Notes under the pieces: model-generated
The model's database searches: none
What the model was told of the DNA's origin: nothing
Seen by the model: the letters and a program-made list of their open reading frames with translations, nothing else
Translations under genes and position numbers: made by a program
NCBI RefSeq assembly: GCF_042242105.1
Contig: NC_092019.1
Location: forward strand, 13,698,328 to 13,762,327
DNA: 64,000 nucleotides
Direction: 5' to 3'
DNA from: Pempheris klunzingeri
Lineage: Eukaryota; Chordata; Actinopteri; Acropomatiformes; Pempheridae
Shown here: positions 1-11,301 of the stretch, in pieces
How positions within the stretch are numbered: the stretch's first letter is position 1
Layout: each line of letters starts with the position of its first letter

Positions 1-19
1 GAGCAAGACAGGGCTTGAA

Positions 20-310
20 ACAAAGTACACAACTGAAAAAACCAAACCTCCAGAACGTAACTCCAATGATCAAATACAAGAAGCAGATAGCACAGGAAGG
101 CACGACAATGGACATGATGAACTGGCACAGGACAGAGGGAGACGCAGTCAATAAATACACAGGGTGATGGGCAACAGGTGGAAACAATCACAGGCGACAG
201 GAAGTAAATTAACTGAAAGAGGGAAAACAAGGATACTACAAAATAAAACCGTAAATGACAAGACAACATGAGACAAGACAAAAACAGAACTTAACAAAAT
301 ACAGGATCAT
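20..310. repeat. possible dispersed repeat fragment
   Basis: A-rich on the + strand with no coding potential. The stretch around 145-205 resembles a sequence I have met repeatedly in teleost genomes, but I cannot assign it to a family. No terminal repeats or target-site duplication were found, and the left side is cut by the window edge. Confidence 0.3.
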
Positions 311-599
311 GACAGTACTTGTGTAACAATTTCTTTAAATTGTCTATTGTCTTGTACTGTTTTTTGTCTGTGAATTCTGTTTTGATTTACTTATTTTAGA
401 ATTGGAGAGCAAAATCCAAGACAATCTTCTCAGGGACATTTAAGTGTATTCTACTCAGTTGTGTCATATGTTGTGTTGATCTCGTATGTTGTAGCTAGTC
501 TGTCACAGTTTCAACCATCAATCATCTGGTAGATGATGGAATCTGCAGTTTCCAGTTTGCCATGTAGCACTAAGTTTACACAAAGACAAACAGGCAGTG

Positions 600-721
600 T
601 TTCGGCGCAGCAGAGGAAGGGAAAAAACTTGACGTCAGCCCTCAAAAGTGAAAACTAATGGGGAACCAGAGTCACATCCTCTTTTGGATTCCAGACAGCA
701 GGTCAGCCACGGGGAGTTCAG
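600..721 (+). other. candidate untranslated first exon of hcst
   Basis: The segment ends in CAG followed by a GTATGA donor at 722. The next acceptor in line is the TTTCAG ending at 1133, which opens the exon holding the hcst start codon. No long reading frame is present. The left boundary is a guess, since no clear TATA box or initiator could be fixed. Confidence 0.35.
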
Positions 722-1161
722 GTATGAGGATCTTAACTTACACTGACTTTCTCCTCCTTTACTACTTTAATACTTAATAATTAATACGTTTAACCATTTA
801 ATGTCTGTCAAGTTGCTTTAAACTACCTTTAAATGTAGTGTAATACTGAAAGTATACAACCAGGATATCTGGTTTGCTTTATACAACTGTGAATGCATAA
901 TCTATCACATAAAACGCAGTTGACAGAGCCAAACCTCAAACTCGTTTTCTTTTTGTCCAATGCCTGTGCAGCCACCAGTGACTTTTTGTGATACAGGAAT
1001 TGTTTATTTAGAAAAAAAAAATCTGAAATCAAATACTAAGGAATTTCTAGGTTATGAATGACGCATGAATGATGCACCTTCATATCTTTGAAGGCTATAA
1101 CAGAATGGGATTTTGCCTCTTTTTGTCTTTCAGGAGGCAAATAACTGACCTGTCAAACTTG

Positions 1162-2438
1162 ATGATGGTGTATGACAAATTTATTATTGTTGTCCTATTT
1201 TTTCTCACTGGTAAGTGAGTTTAAGTAGTGTTCTTCTTCTTCTTCTTCTTCTTCACACATGCACATAAAGGTGGTCTTAAACAGGAAAACCACAAACACT
1301 TTGCATGATGGAAACTTAACTGACAGAGGTGTTGCTGCACAACATTAACAGCAAAAGCAAAAGTTTTGAATCTGAATGTTTTTCTGTTTGTTTCTTTTTC
1401 TTTCTCTAAGATCTGGCTGCAGTGCTCTCAGGTATGTAGCCTACAACAAAAAGATGATACAAACAATTTCAAAATTCAGCTATTATGAATGTAAAAACAA
1501 CGAGCAGCACAAATACAGAGGTGGGCAGCGACAGTTGATGAATCATCCTTTCTAGTCTGTCTTGGTTCACATCTTCCAGCCCACTCTTTTCATCTGTCTA
1601 GCTCTTCATTCGCCATCTGTCTGTGTTTCCCAGAGAGCACTGTGTCTTGCTACAGGATTGAGCCGGGGACAATAGCAGGCATCATCTGTGCAGATGTGTT
1701 GCTGACCCTTATCATTGTCATTGTCACCTACCGCTGTGCCAGCTTTCGGCGTCAGAAGATAAAAAATGGTGAGGCAACAGAGCTGAAATGAGAATGTTTT
1801 TGCAGTGTTGTGTGTTATAGTAAATGCTTTGTGGATGAGAGGGTTTATCAGGGCTCAGTAATTGTTCCAAAGGCCTTTCAGAGCGGCTCGTGCCTTTTCA
1901 TAGTCCTGCTATATTATTATATTGAAAGGATTTTTTTCTTTTAGCCTTTTTGTTTATGTATACATGTAAATCCAAGATTTCTTTATTTGTCATCTTTATG
2001 CTCCAGCTAAAAATGAAATAGTGTGTCACACATGCCATCAGTCGATAAATATGTTTCAGTGCAATAAGTATAAGGTTATATAATGTATATTGAATTAGTC
2101 CTTTATCCCTGTCTGTGCTGTGATATCAACATATTCTCACTCCCTTATGATGCTTTTTTATGCAATTGATATCGTTTTATTTTCAAATAGCTATTGCTAT
2201 TTTTTCTTCTACTATTGCTTCTGCTATTGCTATTTTTTCTTCTTCTATTGCTTCTTTTCACTCTCCCTGTTCAATTGTTGCTGCTGTAACATGAAAATTT
2301 TCCCCCTATGGGGGATCAAATAAAGAAAAGTCTAAAGTCTAAAGTCTAATAAATTCTCTCTCCTTTTCTGTCTCTGTTCTCTGTCTCTTCACAGCTAACG
2401 AAGTGTACATGAATGTGCGGGCCAACTGCAAAAGCTAA
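1162..2438 (+). CDS. hcst: hcst: DAP10-like transmembrane signalling adaptor
   Basis: Coding pieces are 1162-1210, 1411-1431, 1634-1768 and 2395-2438, together 82 residues, with all internal junctions in phase 1. The protein is a hydrophobic leader (MMVYDKFIIVVLFFLT), a very short extracellular stalk with one Cys, and a transmembrane helix carrying an Asp (ICADVLLTLIIVIVTY). The basic cytoplasmic tail ends in EVYMNVRANCKS. The family docks through the membrane Asp onto a basic residue in the membrane helix of activating receptors on NK and myeloid cells. Human DAP10 has 93 residues and a YINM site that recruits PI3K p85 and Grb2. Here the site reads YMNV: the Grb2-type YxN is kept, but the +3 Met expected for p85 is Val. 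The gene lies about 3 kb upstream of tyrobp on the same strand, as a related pair. A poly(A) signal lies at 2559-2564. Identity rests on the Asp-containing helix, the single Tyr motif and the position beside tyrobp. Confidence 0.82.
2200..2346 (+). repeat. truncated LINE-like 3' tail in last hcst intron
   Basis: A pyrimidine-rich stretch leads to a tail that says, in effect, 'stop, GGGGGATCAAATAAAG, then AAGTCTA repeated about three times'. Such a GATCAATAAAG-like end followed by a short tandem repeat is typical of the 3' end of CR1/L2/Rex-type non-LTR retrotransposons in fish. No reverse transcriptase is left, so only a 5'-truncated tail is present. Confidence 0.5.
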
Positions 2439-2558
2439 TCTACAGATGCTGTGACACACTGAGAAATGATGTTACAAAGTTCTATATCCTTTGTGACAAA
2501 AAAAATACATTATATTATGGAATATCATTACAATTGTGTTAATGTGTAACTCTTTTGC

Positions 2559-2564
2559 AATAAA
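2559..2564 (+). terminator. hcst poly(A) signal
   Basis: AATAAA lies about 120 bases after the hcst stop codon and is followed by an A-run and a T/G-rich stretch, as expected for a cleavage site. Confidence 0.6.
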
Positions 2565-2599
2565 AAAAAAAAACACAAGTAGAGTGTCTTGTACATTGT

Positions 2600-5587
2600 A
2601 TGTTAAATTCCTGCTCAATTCATTACACATACACATACAGTTATATCTCTTTATTCACACAAACTTTATGACATAAAACTCTATTAGACACAAACCATTG
2701 GATCTACCATTTTAGTGTCTTATACAAACACTTAAGAAACACTTTATAAAGAACTTTTTACATTTAGTCACAATGTGTGGCTTGTGCTCTTCAGCCACCT
2801 TCTTGATGCTATTTTGTGAAACCTAAAAAAATGAAAAGCGTGTTTCGAACATCTCTGAATGCAATCCAGTTTGTGTTGCCACTGTGATGACACCATACAG
2901 CACCCTCTGCAGGTGGCTTTTGGCAGCAAAATGTGCGACTTCAGGCAAGCAGTAATGATATGAGTGATTTCAATAAATAAATGATTGACACACCGAGTGA
3001 CTTTACGTACATGTTTTACATGAGTATGTCTGACAAACCACTGAGCTGATCATGCGCAAAGATAAATGTTCATAAAATACAATTTCCATAAAATACAAAT
3101 GGACTCACTGATGGAGGCAGAATTTTTTCAGTGTATGAAACATGCTATTTTCATGCATTTCTGTGTGGCTGGATTGTTCACATGCTCGTTTTTCACACGT
3201 TATTCAGCTTTGAAAGTTGTTCATGCAGTACTTCCTGTTATCTATTTTATCAAAATGACATTTGAGAAATGTGACTGACACCGGAGACCTGATTAGATTC
3301 AGGTGGATGATGTTAAGTCTTGTGTGTTATGATGGGGTTGAGGTTAAACTGCTGTCTAACATATCAGTCAAACACACAGAACATGATGACCAAGCTAATT
3401 CAGGATCTCTGTTATGTCTGTCTGATGTACCTCCTCTATACTGTGTATACACTGTGTTGTTTTATCACTAACTGGAGGTAGTCTGTGTCTGCAGTGGAAA
3501 AACTCCTCAGTTAAAAAAAAATGAACAGTTTCTTTTTTGTTGTTGTTGTTTTTGAGAGGCCGGCCATGTGGTTGGACTGGAAGGTTTATAACTGAACTGT
3601 GGCTTCTCATCTTCACAAATTTTGGGAAGTTGTTGCGGTGATGATGCACAAGAGGAGTTCCCCCTGAGCTTGTGACTGATCTATTCTTTACTATTAGTCT
3701 TAAAGCCACCATTTGACACACTTTACCAATGAATTGTGAGAAGATACCAACAGTTGTTTGATACAGTTTGATGTCCCATTTGAAAAAAACAAAATCCAAG
3801 CATATCTTGTCATCAGCCAGTATAATCTTTCAAGTGTCTCATGTTTCAACTCTGGGTTCAATCATGCGTTCATTGTTCAAAACTTAATTTGATGAAATCC
3901 AGCAATTTCACCTCTCCTTTTTGGTTGTCTCACTGGTACGTAAACAATTTCTTCAACTCTCCCCCAAGGGGCATCCAGGTAGTCTATGGCTTTCAGTTCC
4001 TGATTCAGGTCCAGCCAATTCTTTATAGATCATTAATAAGATATAAGAACAATGTTTGCAATGTCAGATTATGAGAAATCTGGGTGGTGAGTTGTTAATT
4101 GTCAAGGCATCAATAAAAAGGCCTTAAGTGTCTCCCTTGTCATTAATGAATCCATCATGTTTTTAACTATAAATGTTAATATGTTGTTGATAAGTGGATT
4201 TTTTTCCTGCAGTACAGCAGGGGTCAGAGGTCAAACGTCCTATCAGAGGAAAATTCTGGTGAACTAACAAGCTGAAAAGAAGCTGAAAAGTGTCCTGCTA
4301 GAGAAAGATAAATGGCAGCTAAAGGGATTTTTCACAGCCTGGCAAACCAAAAGTTGGTCTTATTCATGGTTTATTAATAATCTATAAAGTATTATCAGTC
4401 AGTTAGTCATTAATAAAGCCAAAAATCACAACGTTTTACTTCTATGAATTTTTATAAAAAATATAAATCTATTTTTAATGCATGACATTTATAACTTAAA
4501 AGATAAACCACAATAGTAGTCCTATTTTAACATTCATACAGTCATTCATTCTAAAAATCTAACAGATCATTTTCACGAGTCTTCTGGCTGTCCTCATGGA
4601 GTCTGATAACTAGAGGGGATGATGTTTTTATCCGTTGAGGCACCATTGCTGCTAGAGCAGCTTCTTTGAGAAATTCAGGCTTGCCACATAGCCGTCTTCC
4701 TTTAAATCATTTTAACCTTATCTTTATTAAAAGGCTTCTAATCCTGATTTTGTGTTCCTGAAGTGTTTCTGATTAAAACGTTTTACATATGGTTCTGTTT
4801 GATTATCATACTATTAATTTAGGCTATTTTGCATTTTATATTTTCTTAGTTTCATACTTCAATATGCTGCACTTTGGCATATTAATAAACATTTAACAAT
4901 TGTTGCTGCAGTTTTGGGGTCTGTGTATGTGCGTGCTCAGTAGAGTTTTGGTTATTTTGAACATTGTGAAACTTAAAGGTGTCCTTGACAAAAACATTGA
5001 AGATGTGCTTTCATTTCGCTGACAGTACACCATCATTAAAGATAAACCTGTGGTCTAACAGAGGGTCACAGACTAGGTACCACTGACTGTGGCAGCCGCC
5101 TACACAAAACCACAGGTCATAAGGAAATGCTCTACTTAGAGAACTGATCGTACGTATTTCAGCAGAAACTGCTAGTGTAGTGAAACTGACCTTACACAGC
5201 TTCTTATCTTGGCATCACTTGGGCAAGTCAATTTGAATAATCAACATACTGTTAAAAAGTCAAAAATTAGGCCCAAATCCTGATGATCGAATGTGACAGA
5301 ATCTCTGTTTATATGAAACCAGTGACCATCACATGTATGTGAATGTGTGAAGAAACAAAACCACCAGCTTCCTGTTCACTCAGTGGACTCGTGCCTCCTC
5401 CTAACACAGTCACACGCTGACAACCTGAATGCTGCTGCCTGTGGACATTTCTGTATCTGTAATACCTCCCACCTCTGGCATCCAGCGTCTCGTTCATGGG
5501 TGAGACAACACAGCCATTTGAAAGAGAACTGGACTAGTGGCCTTCAGCCTCACACTTCCTCCTTTACCAGAAACCAAAATCAAGAAG
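2600..5587. other. hcst-tyrobp intergenic region
   Basis: AT-rich sequence with short chance reading frames only. I see no conserved protein, RNA gene or mobile element that I can name. The untranslated 5' end and promoter of tyrobp must lie in its right part, but I could not fix a transcription start. Confidence 0.5.
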
Positions 5588-6339
5588 ATGTCTGACACTC
5601 TTTGTATTGTGGGTTCGTTGTTCGGTGAGTGGTGTGCTATATGTGTTTTGATAGTGAACGATGATATTGCTGACGCTGTTGTTTTTTCTCTGAGGTTTTA
5701 TAAACTCTTTGTCTTTCAGGATCTACAGAAGGACAGCAAGGTAAAGCTTTAGGTTCCTAAACCTTTTGCTCCTGCGGAATGCTGGAATATGTTGTTGTGT
5801 ATTTTGTGTCACAACCCCATGTCTCGTCTGTCTCTTTCACAGAATGTGGTTCCTGTTATGTAATAGATATGGGGTCTGTAATGGGCATCATTGCCTCTGA
5901 TATTATCTTGACCATCTTCATCACTATTTCTGTGTTCTGCATTGCAACTCAACACAAGAGGAGGAAGGAGTGGGACTCTCACGATAGTGAGTGCTAACTT
6001 TGTGTGTATCATCGCTAAGTTCTGAGTATGCTGGGTGGTAATATGGAAGCTGGGCAGTAACTTGACTCTTTTAAAACTTTAAGCAGGTAAAAGAAACCTA
6101 CCGTCATCAATATCAAAGAAAATGGCAACAGAGGTCACAGAATCTCCCTACCAGGTAAAAAAAACTATGTAAAGAGCTATGTGGTTATTTACACCTCAAA
6201 TACACTAAATATGAAAACTGTTTGAGGTCACATTCATATATTTTTCGTGTTTCCATGATGAATTGCTTTGACTTTTTTTTAGGAGTTACATGGAGTCCAA
6301 ACAGACGTGTACAGTGAGCTTCAGCACTTTAGGAAATGA
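5588..6339 (+). CDS. tyrobp: tyrobp: DAP12 ITAM adaptor
   Basis: Coding pieces are 5588-5624, 5720-5740, 5843-5986, 6087-6154 and 6283-6339, giving 108 residues (human DAP12 has 113). The protein has a short leader, an extracellular CGSC that should form the disulfide-linked homodimer, and a transmembrane helix with the diagnostic Asp (GIIASDIILTIFITISVF). The tail holds a complete ITAM, SPYQELHGVQTDVYSEL, with YxxL, seven residues, YxxL. After Src-family phosphorylation this motif recruits Syk/ZAP-70 below activating receptors such as TREM- or NK-type partners. The first four coding exons match hcst in order, and the ITAM is split by the last intron. The predicted leader from the 5588 Met is only about 12-18 residues and weak, so a further upstream leader exon cannot be excluded. 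The ITAM and Asp helix make the identity firm. Confidence 0.92.
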
Positions 6340-6621
6340 AATAACAGAACTATAAAATGCCAGCAATGTCTGTAATTATTTTCAAAAGCTATAACTGGAT
6401 AGTAGCACACACTCGCACCTCTTGTTTTGCCACATATACTCCAGTAGTGTTATAGGTAATAACATAGTCAGTATATATATGTGTGTATGCATTTTGCATG
6501 TTATTGATACATTTTTTTCATTAAGTACGTTACTGTGTTGAATGTGATGTTTGCTGTGTCACATTCTTGTTTTTTGAAAATCTTAAATGTAAATTATGTA
6601 TTTGTATTTAACTAATTATAC

Positions 6622-6627
6622 ATTAAA
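6622..6627 (+). terminator. likely tyrobp poly(A) signal (ATTAAA)
   Basis: ATTAAA about 280 bases downstream of the tyrobp stop. It sits some 55 bases before the oppositely oriented poly(A) signal of the next gene, so the two transcripts end tail to tail. Confidence 0.45.
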
Positions 6628-6679
6628 TGACAACCAAGGAAATTAACAAAAGATGCATTCCTTACATTTTCTTTCTTTT

Positions 6680-6685
6680 TTTATT
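6680..6685 (-). terminator. poly(A) signal of the minus-strand RGD gene
   Basis: TTTATT on the + strand reads AATAAA on the minus strand, about 380 bases past the stop codon of the gene at 7063-9359. No other coding sequence lies between. Confidence 0.5.
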
Positions 6686-7062
6686 CATATTTCCAGAGAT
6701 TACATTTTCACATTACAATGAACATACTGACGTACAGGACTATCTCTTGATATTGAGGTAAAAGCGACATACTTCAAACTCTGTTCTAAGTCATCAAAAA
6801 TAGCTGTTACTGATATAATTTTCTGACATTTTGGACGCAATATTCTTCATGCTAAATATCGCACTGTAGCAGCTTACTGCGCAACCAGTTTGCATCACTA
6901 AGCCTTACACAAAATTGTCAAACCCTCTTTATTTCTTACATTTGTTCACATGATCACATGGCAAAAAAATACAACTAAATTTGGATGAAAAAGTCCCAAC
7001 TGTAGCTGTATTTGGAAGCAGCCCGTCCGCATGCTATGATTCAACAGATGGCTGCCCCTGAC

Positions 7063-9359
7063 TCACTGTGAGGAAGAAGTAGAATCTGGAAAAAGAGAGG
7101 AAAAAACAATTAAATTACATTCATACCAGACAAATTACAAAGCAAGATCTTGGAGACGGTCTCATCTTCTAATTAGATGATGATGAAATGTAACTAATTT
7201 AAATGTGCATTATGGTGTAAACATAACAACATGTCATGGAGTGGCTTCCTTAGCCAATCTGGGTGGATAGAGGCATAAGCAGAAAACATTTGTCTGATTC
7301 TAAAGTACATGAAACAGACCTCGGTATGATAATCAGGAAGTTTGGCTCTTGGCTGGAACAGACAACCTACTGGGCATGTGCTCCGGGCGTGCTAAAGCAC
7401 ATATGAGAAATAGGATTAGAAGAAATGAGAGATCTTTCACGGAATCAGGCACTGCATGCTCTGGCAACCAAACACTGTTGTTACGATATTCGCTGAAAAA
7501 AAAAAACAGTTCTTACCCACTGGATACGTTTCAGAGCTGATAAATTCTCTGGTTTCTGTGGGAATGTTAAAATCAACCGTTTGGCCTTTTATTGCTCAAA
7601 GCATAATTATTTTGTTTTATATAGTTGTTCAATGTAGAGACTCTAGTCTTACCATCATAGTCTGTATCCCCTCTGTTGCCTCCTGGAGCAGGTCTACCAT
7701 TGTTTTCCTCCAGACTGTCCCAATCCAACGGTTCTCTTTGTCTGCCTGTGGCCAACATATCATTTAACCCTGTAACTCTTTCTAGAGTTGCCCTTCTCTG
7801 ATGATCGTTGCTGTCAGAATTGAAAATGTGTTTTCCTGACAAATTTTCGGCCTCCTGAGCATCAACCATCATTCCCTCCTCACTGTTAAAATCAGTGCGT
7901 TCTCTGCTTGTCTGGTGTACTCCCCCTGGCACGCCGATCTCTCTGCTCCCCTGGTCCCAAACCAGTCTGCTGCTCACGTCCTTGGGCCCCATGCTGTCTT
8001 TATCCACTCCTGTTTTCCTACTTGATGGTACCTTATCTTTAGGAATCCTGATCTCATGGCTGTCCAGGTCTTTGAATGCATCTGGGAAAAGTAAGTTATT
8101 ATGTTATTAAGTTATTATGTTAAGTTATTGTGATGTTATTTGGGATGTTAGTTTGACTTTGAATTAAAGGTGCTGCATTCATTATTCATCAGATACTTCA
8201 GATTTTGAAATATTGGAAAAGTGTTACTCAAAGGAAATGAAATTTTTTTTCTACATTTTATGTGAAATAAAGTCCACATACCTGTAAATCCATTGGTGTC
8301 AAAACTCTCTGTCGATTTTTCCTCGGACATGTCTGTGAATGAGTTTGCTGCTATTTAAAATTGAAATCCTACTGTTCACTCTATACTTGTGTGATGTGAA
8401 GTCTATTTCTTATGTTAATGATTGATAAGTAGTCCACTTCATGGACATTGTACATTGTGTTGTCCAGAATCTTGTTGTGTGTTTGTTTCCTTTTAATAAG
8501 GGAAAGGAAGCATGTGTATCTCTACGCCATGTGTGAGAATGACATGACTCTTTGAAACAAAAATTAAAATCTTGCCGACTCAAAATTAAACTGGAAATTA
8601 AAATGATGCTTTAGTTACTAGTATATATCCCCTGTACTACTGTGTTACTCTTTCAACAGGAAAAAACTAAAAAATGTACCTTCAGAATCCTCCTCTCTGG
8701 GGTTTCTAAATGCTGCAGATGTGAGAAAATATATGATTATCATCACTGGGGTGGTTGTACGTCCTAACAATCAGATAAGTGCTTGCTACATTACACCCTG
8801 AAGTTTCAGCTAAACGACAAAGAACCACAATGTATGTTTCTGTTCTTTTTATCTCTTTTGTGACCAGGTCTTCATTTGTGTTCTCAGGGAACAAAAAACA
8901 CTTTGATGATCAGGTGAGATTAGCTGTCAACTTAATTTGACTTTCCTGTTTAAAAAGTGCTACACAGTTACATTTTGAATCACAAACCTGTTACAGGTGC
9001 AGGTATGGTCTTTTCAGTAGTTGAACCAATAGCATCTATAACAACGGTAATGAACAGGTGATGTGTTAAAAGGTCACAGGTTTGATTTAAACAGATTAAG
9101 AAATTTCTATGCATTATGCATGAAGAAAAAACATAAAATGACCTAAAAATTACAAAAATAATCTCACCATTTAGGAAGCTTAACACGTTTTCTCTTCGGG
9201 CTTGGAAAGAAAGAAAGAAAGAAAGAGTGTTATCTCTACTGACCTATTCAGTCAGTTAAGACTGAAACATGCATTACAAAAGTTGAGTAAGCTCAAAACA
9301 CTACCTCTGATTGTGGTTGTAACCACCATGGTTGCAAATGGAAGAAGTAGACAATACAT
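7063..9359 (-). CDS. unrecognised secreted acidic protein with RGD motif
   Basis: Coding exons in transcript order are 9359-9305, 9200-9168, 9035-8988, 8712-8680, 8332-8282, 8081-7653 and 7085-7063. They join in frame to 223 residues, and every internal junction is phase 1. The start gives a short leader (MYCLLLPFATMVVTTTIRA) followed by RARR, a possible furin-type site. The rest is hydrophilic, rich in Asp, Glu, Ser, Arg and Gly, with no Cys after the leader and no membrane helix. Near the C terminus it reads GGNRGDTDYDG, an RGD cell-attachment tripeptide, and it ends DSTSSSQ. Composition, secretion and RGD recall the SIBLING/osteopontin-like group, but those genes use phase-0 introns, so homology is doubtful. 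A possible extra exon (7536-7517) would change the last residues. I do not recognise the family. The consistent phasing and open 429-base exon make a real gene likely. Confidence 0.62.
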
Positions 9360-9580
9360 GAAGCTGAAAAAATATATATATACAATGGTTGGAGATGCAT
9401 GTTTGTATCAAACTTTGTGGCGTTTTGTGTCATCTGCAGCTGCCAAATAAAACATGTTTAAAAAGACAAATATCCATGAAACAAAATATGAACACTTACA
9501 TCATCATTGTTAACTTTGGTCCCCCACTGTGTCCACAGTTTGTCAGCTTGTGCTCTGTAGCTTTTATCCTGATTTCTCAC

Positions 9581-9640
9581 CTTTAATAGTCCTTCCTTTA
9601 GTTAATTATAGATCCTGACCAGATGTATCAGATTGAGCTG
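9581..9640 (-). other. candidate 5' untranslated exon of the RGD gene
   Basis: On the minus strand AAAG is followed by GTGAGAAAT, a good donor. The matching acceptor TTTTTTCAG precedes the start-codon exon at 9363. The upstream limit is unknown. Confidence 0.3.
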
Positions 9641-10255
9641 CAGTCAAAGACCACTTCTGTTTGTTTAACAGTGTGCGACTTGCTGGCAGAGGAGCAGCAA
9701 TTAGGCCTAAGGTTGAGTTTACAAAGACCTATTCATTATATCAAGTCAAGATGAAAAAATAGTTTCTAACATTCCAACTCACAAAAAAGGATTTGTCTTT
9801 CTCCCTATTGTGTATTGATTACAGGTGGTTGGTTACTCCTGGCTTTTTCTACCCTTTTAAATGATGCCACAGAACATGTTTTGTTTTCTGCCACTATTTC
9901 ACCATTGTCCATTTACCCAGTGAGGCCTATATTTTCCCTAAACAAAGACCTTTTTTAAAACCAGGCCCTACTGATCACAGGTCTACAGAAATGCCTCTTG
10001 GTAGAAACATCCTGAAATGGAAAAGCATGGAGTAATCAGGTGATGAAATGCAGTGAGTTATGAAACTATTTGAACTGTAATCTGTTTTGTGTGCCTGCTG
10101 CACTTCTACTAGTAGGCCTATATGCAAATTAAATTATGTAAGTTCACTGAATAAAAACTGCCCCCAGCAATCCTTTATCAGAGCCTGTAGAGGTCAACTG
10201 TGGATGTTGCTTGTAGGAACGAACAGGGTTTGGGGTAGGATTATGTCTGCTAATA

Positions 10256-11000
10256 CTAATAAATCTTTATTTTAGAATGACAAAACATCGCAGTTGTGAC
10301 CGAAAACACACACAGATAAAAGTTTCTGCCTCTATGAGACCTGTTGGTGGCAGAGGGACTATTATCTCCCCCATGAAACAGAGAAAGGAGAGCGCCCTCT
10401 GCAGGAAAGGCTATTCGCACTAAGCTCTTGATCCCAAGCATCGCCATATTGACGTCCCAACAACGCTGAGAGGTAATCGTGTTATTTAACCACAAATCGT
10501 CGTAGGTTCGGAACTACTGTTGGGTGTTTTACATGTGGGGGAAAGCTGGGAACAAGTAACACAACCGCGGTGCCAATATACAGCTCGATCACAGTGTTTG
10601 TAGGATGTTTTTTCAAGGCGTTGTCAGTCACTTGCCTCGCCAGTCAGCAGGCTATTCACTCCCCTAGCCTGCTAGCTTAGCACTTTATAGCTTTAGAAAA
10701 TGTGTTTTTTCGAAGCTTCTCGCTCGGCTCTACGTTAACAATGACCACAGTGCTGCCTTTTTGACTATCTGACGCGGACTGCTTGCCTCTTGAGGTTACA
10801 GTCTCATAATGTGGTCGAGAGATAGTTGTGAGTTTCCAGCCGGCTTTTCCCTCTGCTGCCGACGAGCTAATGCTAACTAGCTAGCAGCCCGACCAGCTGC
10901 CCTGTTTGCCTGATAGCTAGCTAGTGGAGCTAACAGCTAGCTAGCTAGCCTGCACTTGTGCAGGCCTTGGGCCACAGAGGGTTTGTGCGTACACTCACCT
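10256..11000 (+). promoter_or_regulatory. likely CpG-containing promoter and 5' region of csnk2a1
   Basis: This is the only clearly CpG-rich stretch upstream of csnk2a1. It contains many CG dinucleotides and a dense set of GCTAGC/CTAGCTAG palindromic units at 10862-10950. A GAGAG|GTAATC donor near 10471 could end a first untranslated exon. This fits a TATA-less housekeeping promoter, but the start site was not identified. Confidence 0.4.
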
Positions 11001-11209
11001 TTTCACTAAAGTAGTAAGCGGGCAAACGAATGAACGAGTATTTTGTACCAGAGAGACCATTATCGTTTGGATGCTTCTTGTAAAGCCATTCATCTAATGT
11101 AGCCTTACTAGCTGTGTTGGTTAGCAGTCGTTAGCTCTCAGTTTGCTCATGTTTGCTTAATTGACAGCATTGATTTTAATCAACCTACTTTCTTTCCTTT
11201 TTTCAACAG

Positions 11210-11301
11210 GAGATACTGCCTTGGTGTAGCCCCCAGTGATGACTGTATTGAACCCTGTACCTCCTGATTAGACTGGTTGGATGCCCCCATTTAACATTCA
11301 G
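11210..11301 (+). other. candidate untranslated exon 2 of csnk2a1
   Basis: A long pyrimidine tract and CAACAG acceptor at 11200-11209, plus a CAG|GTTTCT donor at 11302, bound a 92-base segment with no long open frame. It lies between the CpG-rich region and the first coding exon. Confidence 0.4.

Noticed and set aside
7380-7460. Minus-strand stretch reading like a second leader (FLLILFLICALARPE)
   Set aside because: It does not connect in phase to any exon of the surrounding gene and has no ATG in a good place; probably chance hydrophobicity.
7517-7536. 20-base possible extra exon of the RGD gene
   Set aside because: Splice sites look acceptable, but it would change the final reading phase and give a different tail (ending HSESGAAIC). 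The simpler junction 7653-7085 keeps phase 1 like all others. Left open rather than annotated.
7349-8110. Plus-strand open frames overlapping the RGD gene
   Set aside because: They lie opposite or between exons of the minus-strand gene, have no leader or family motif and no matching splice sites.
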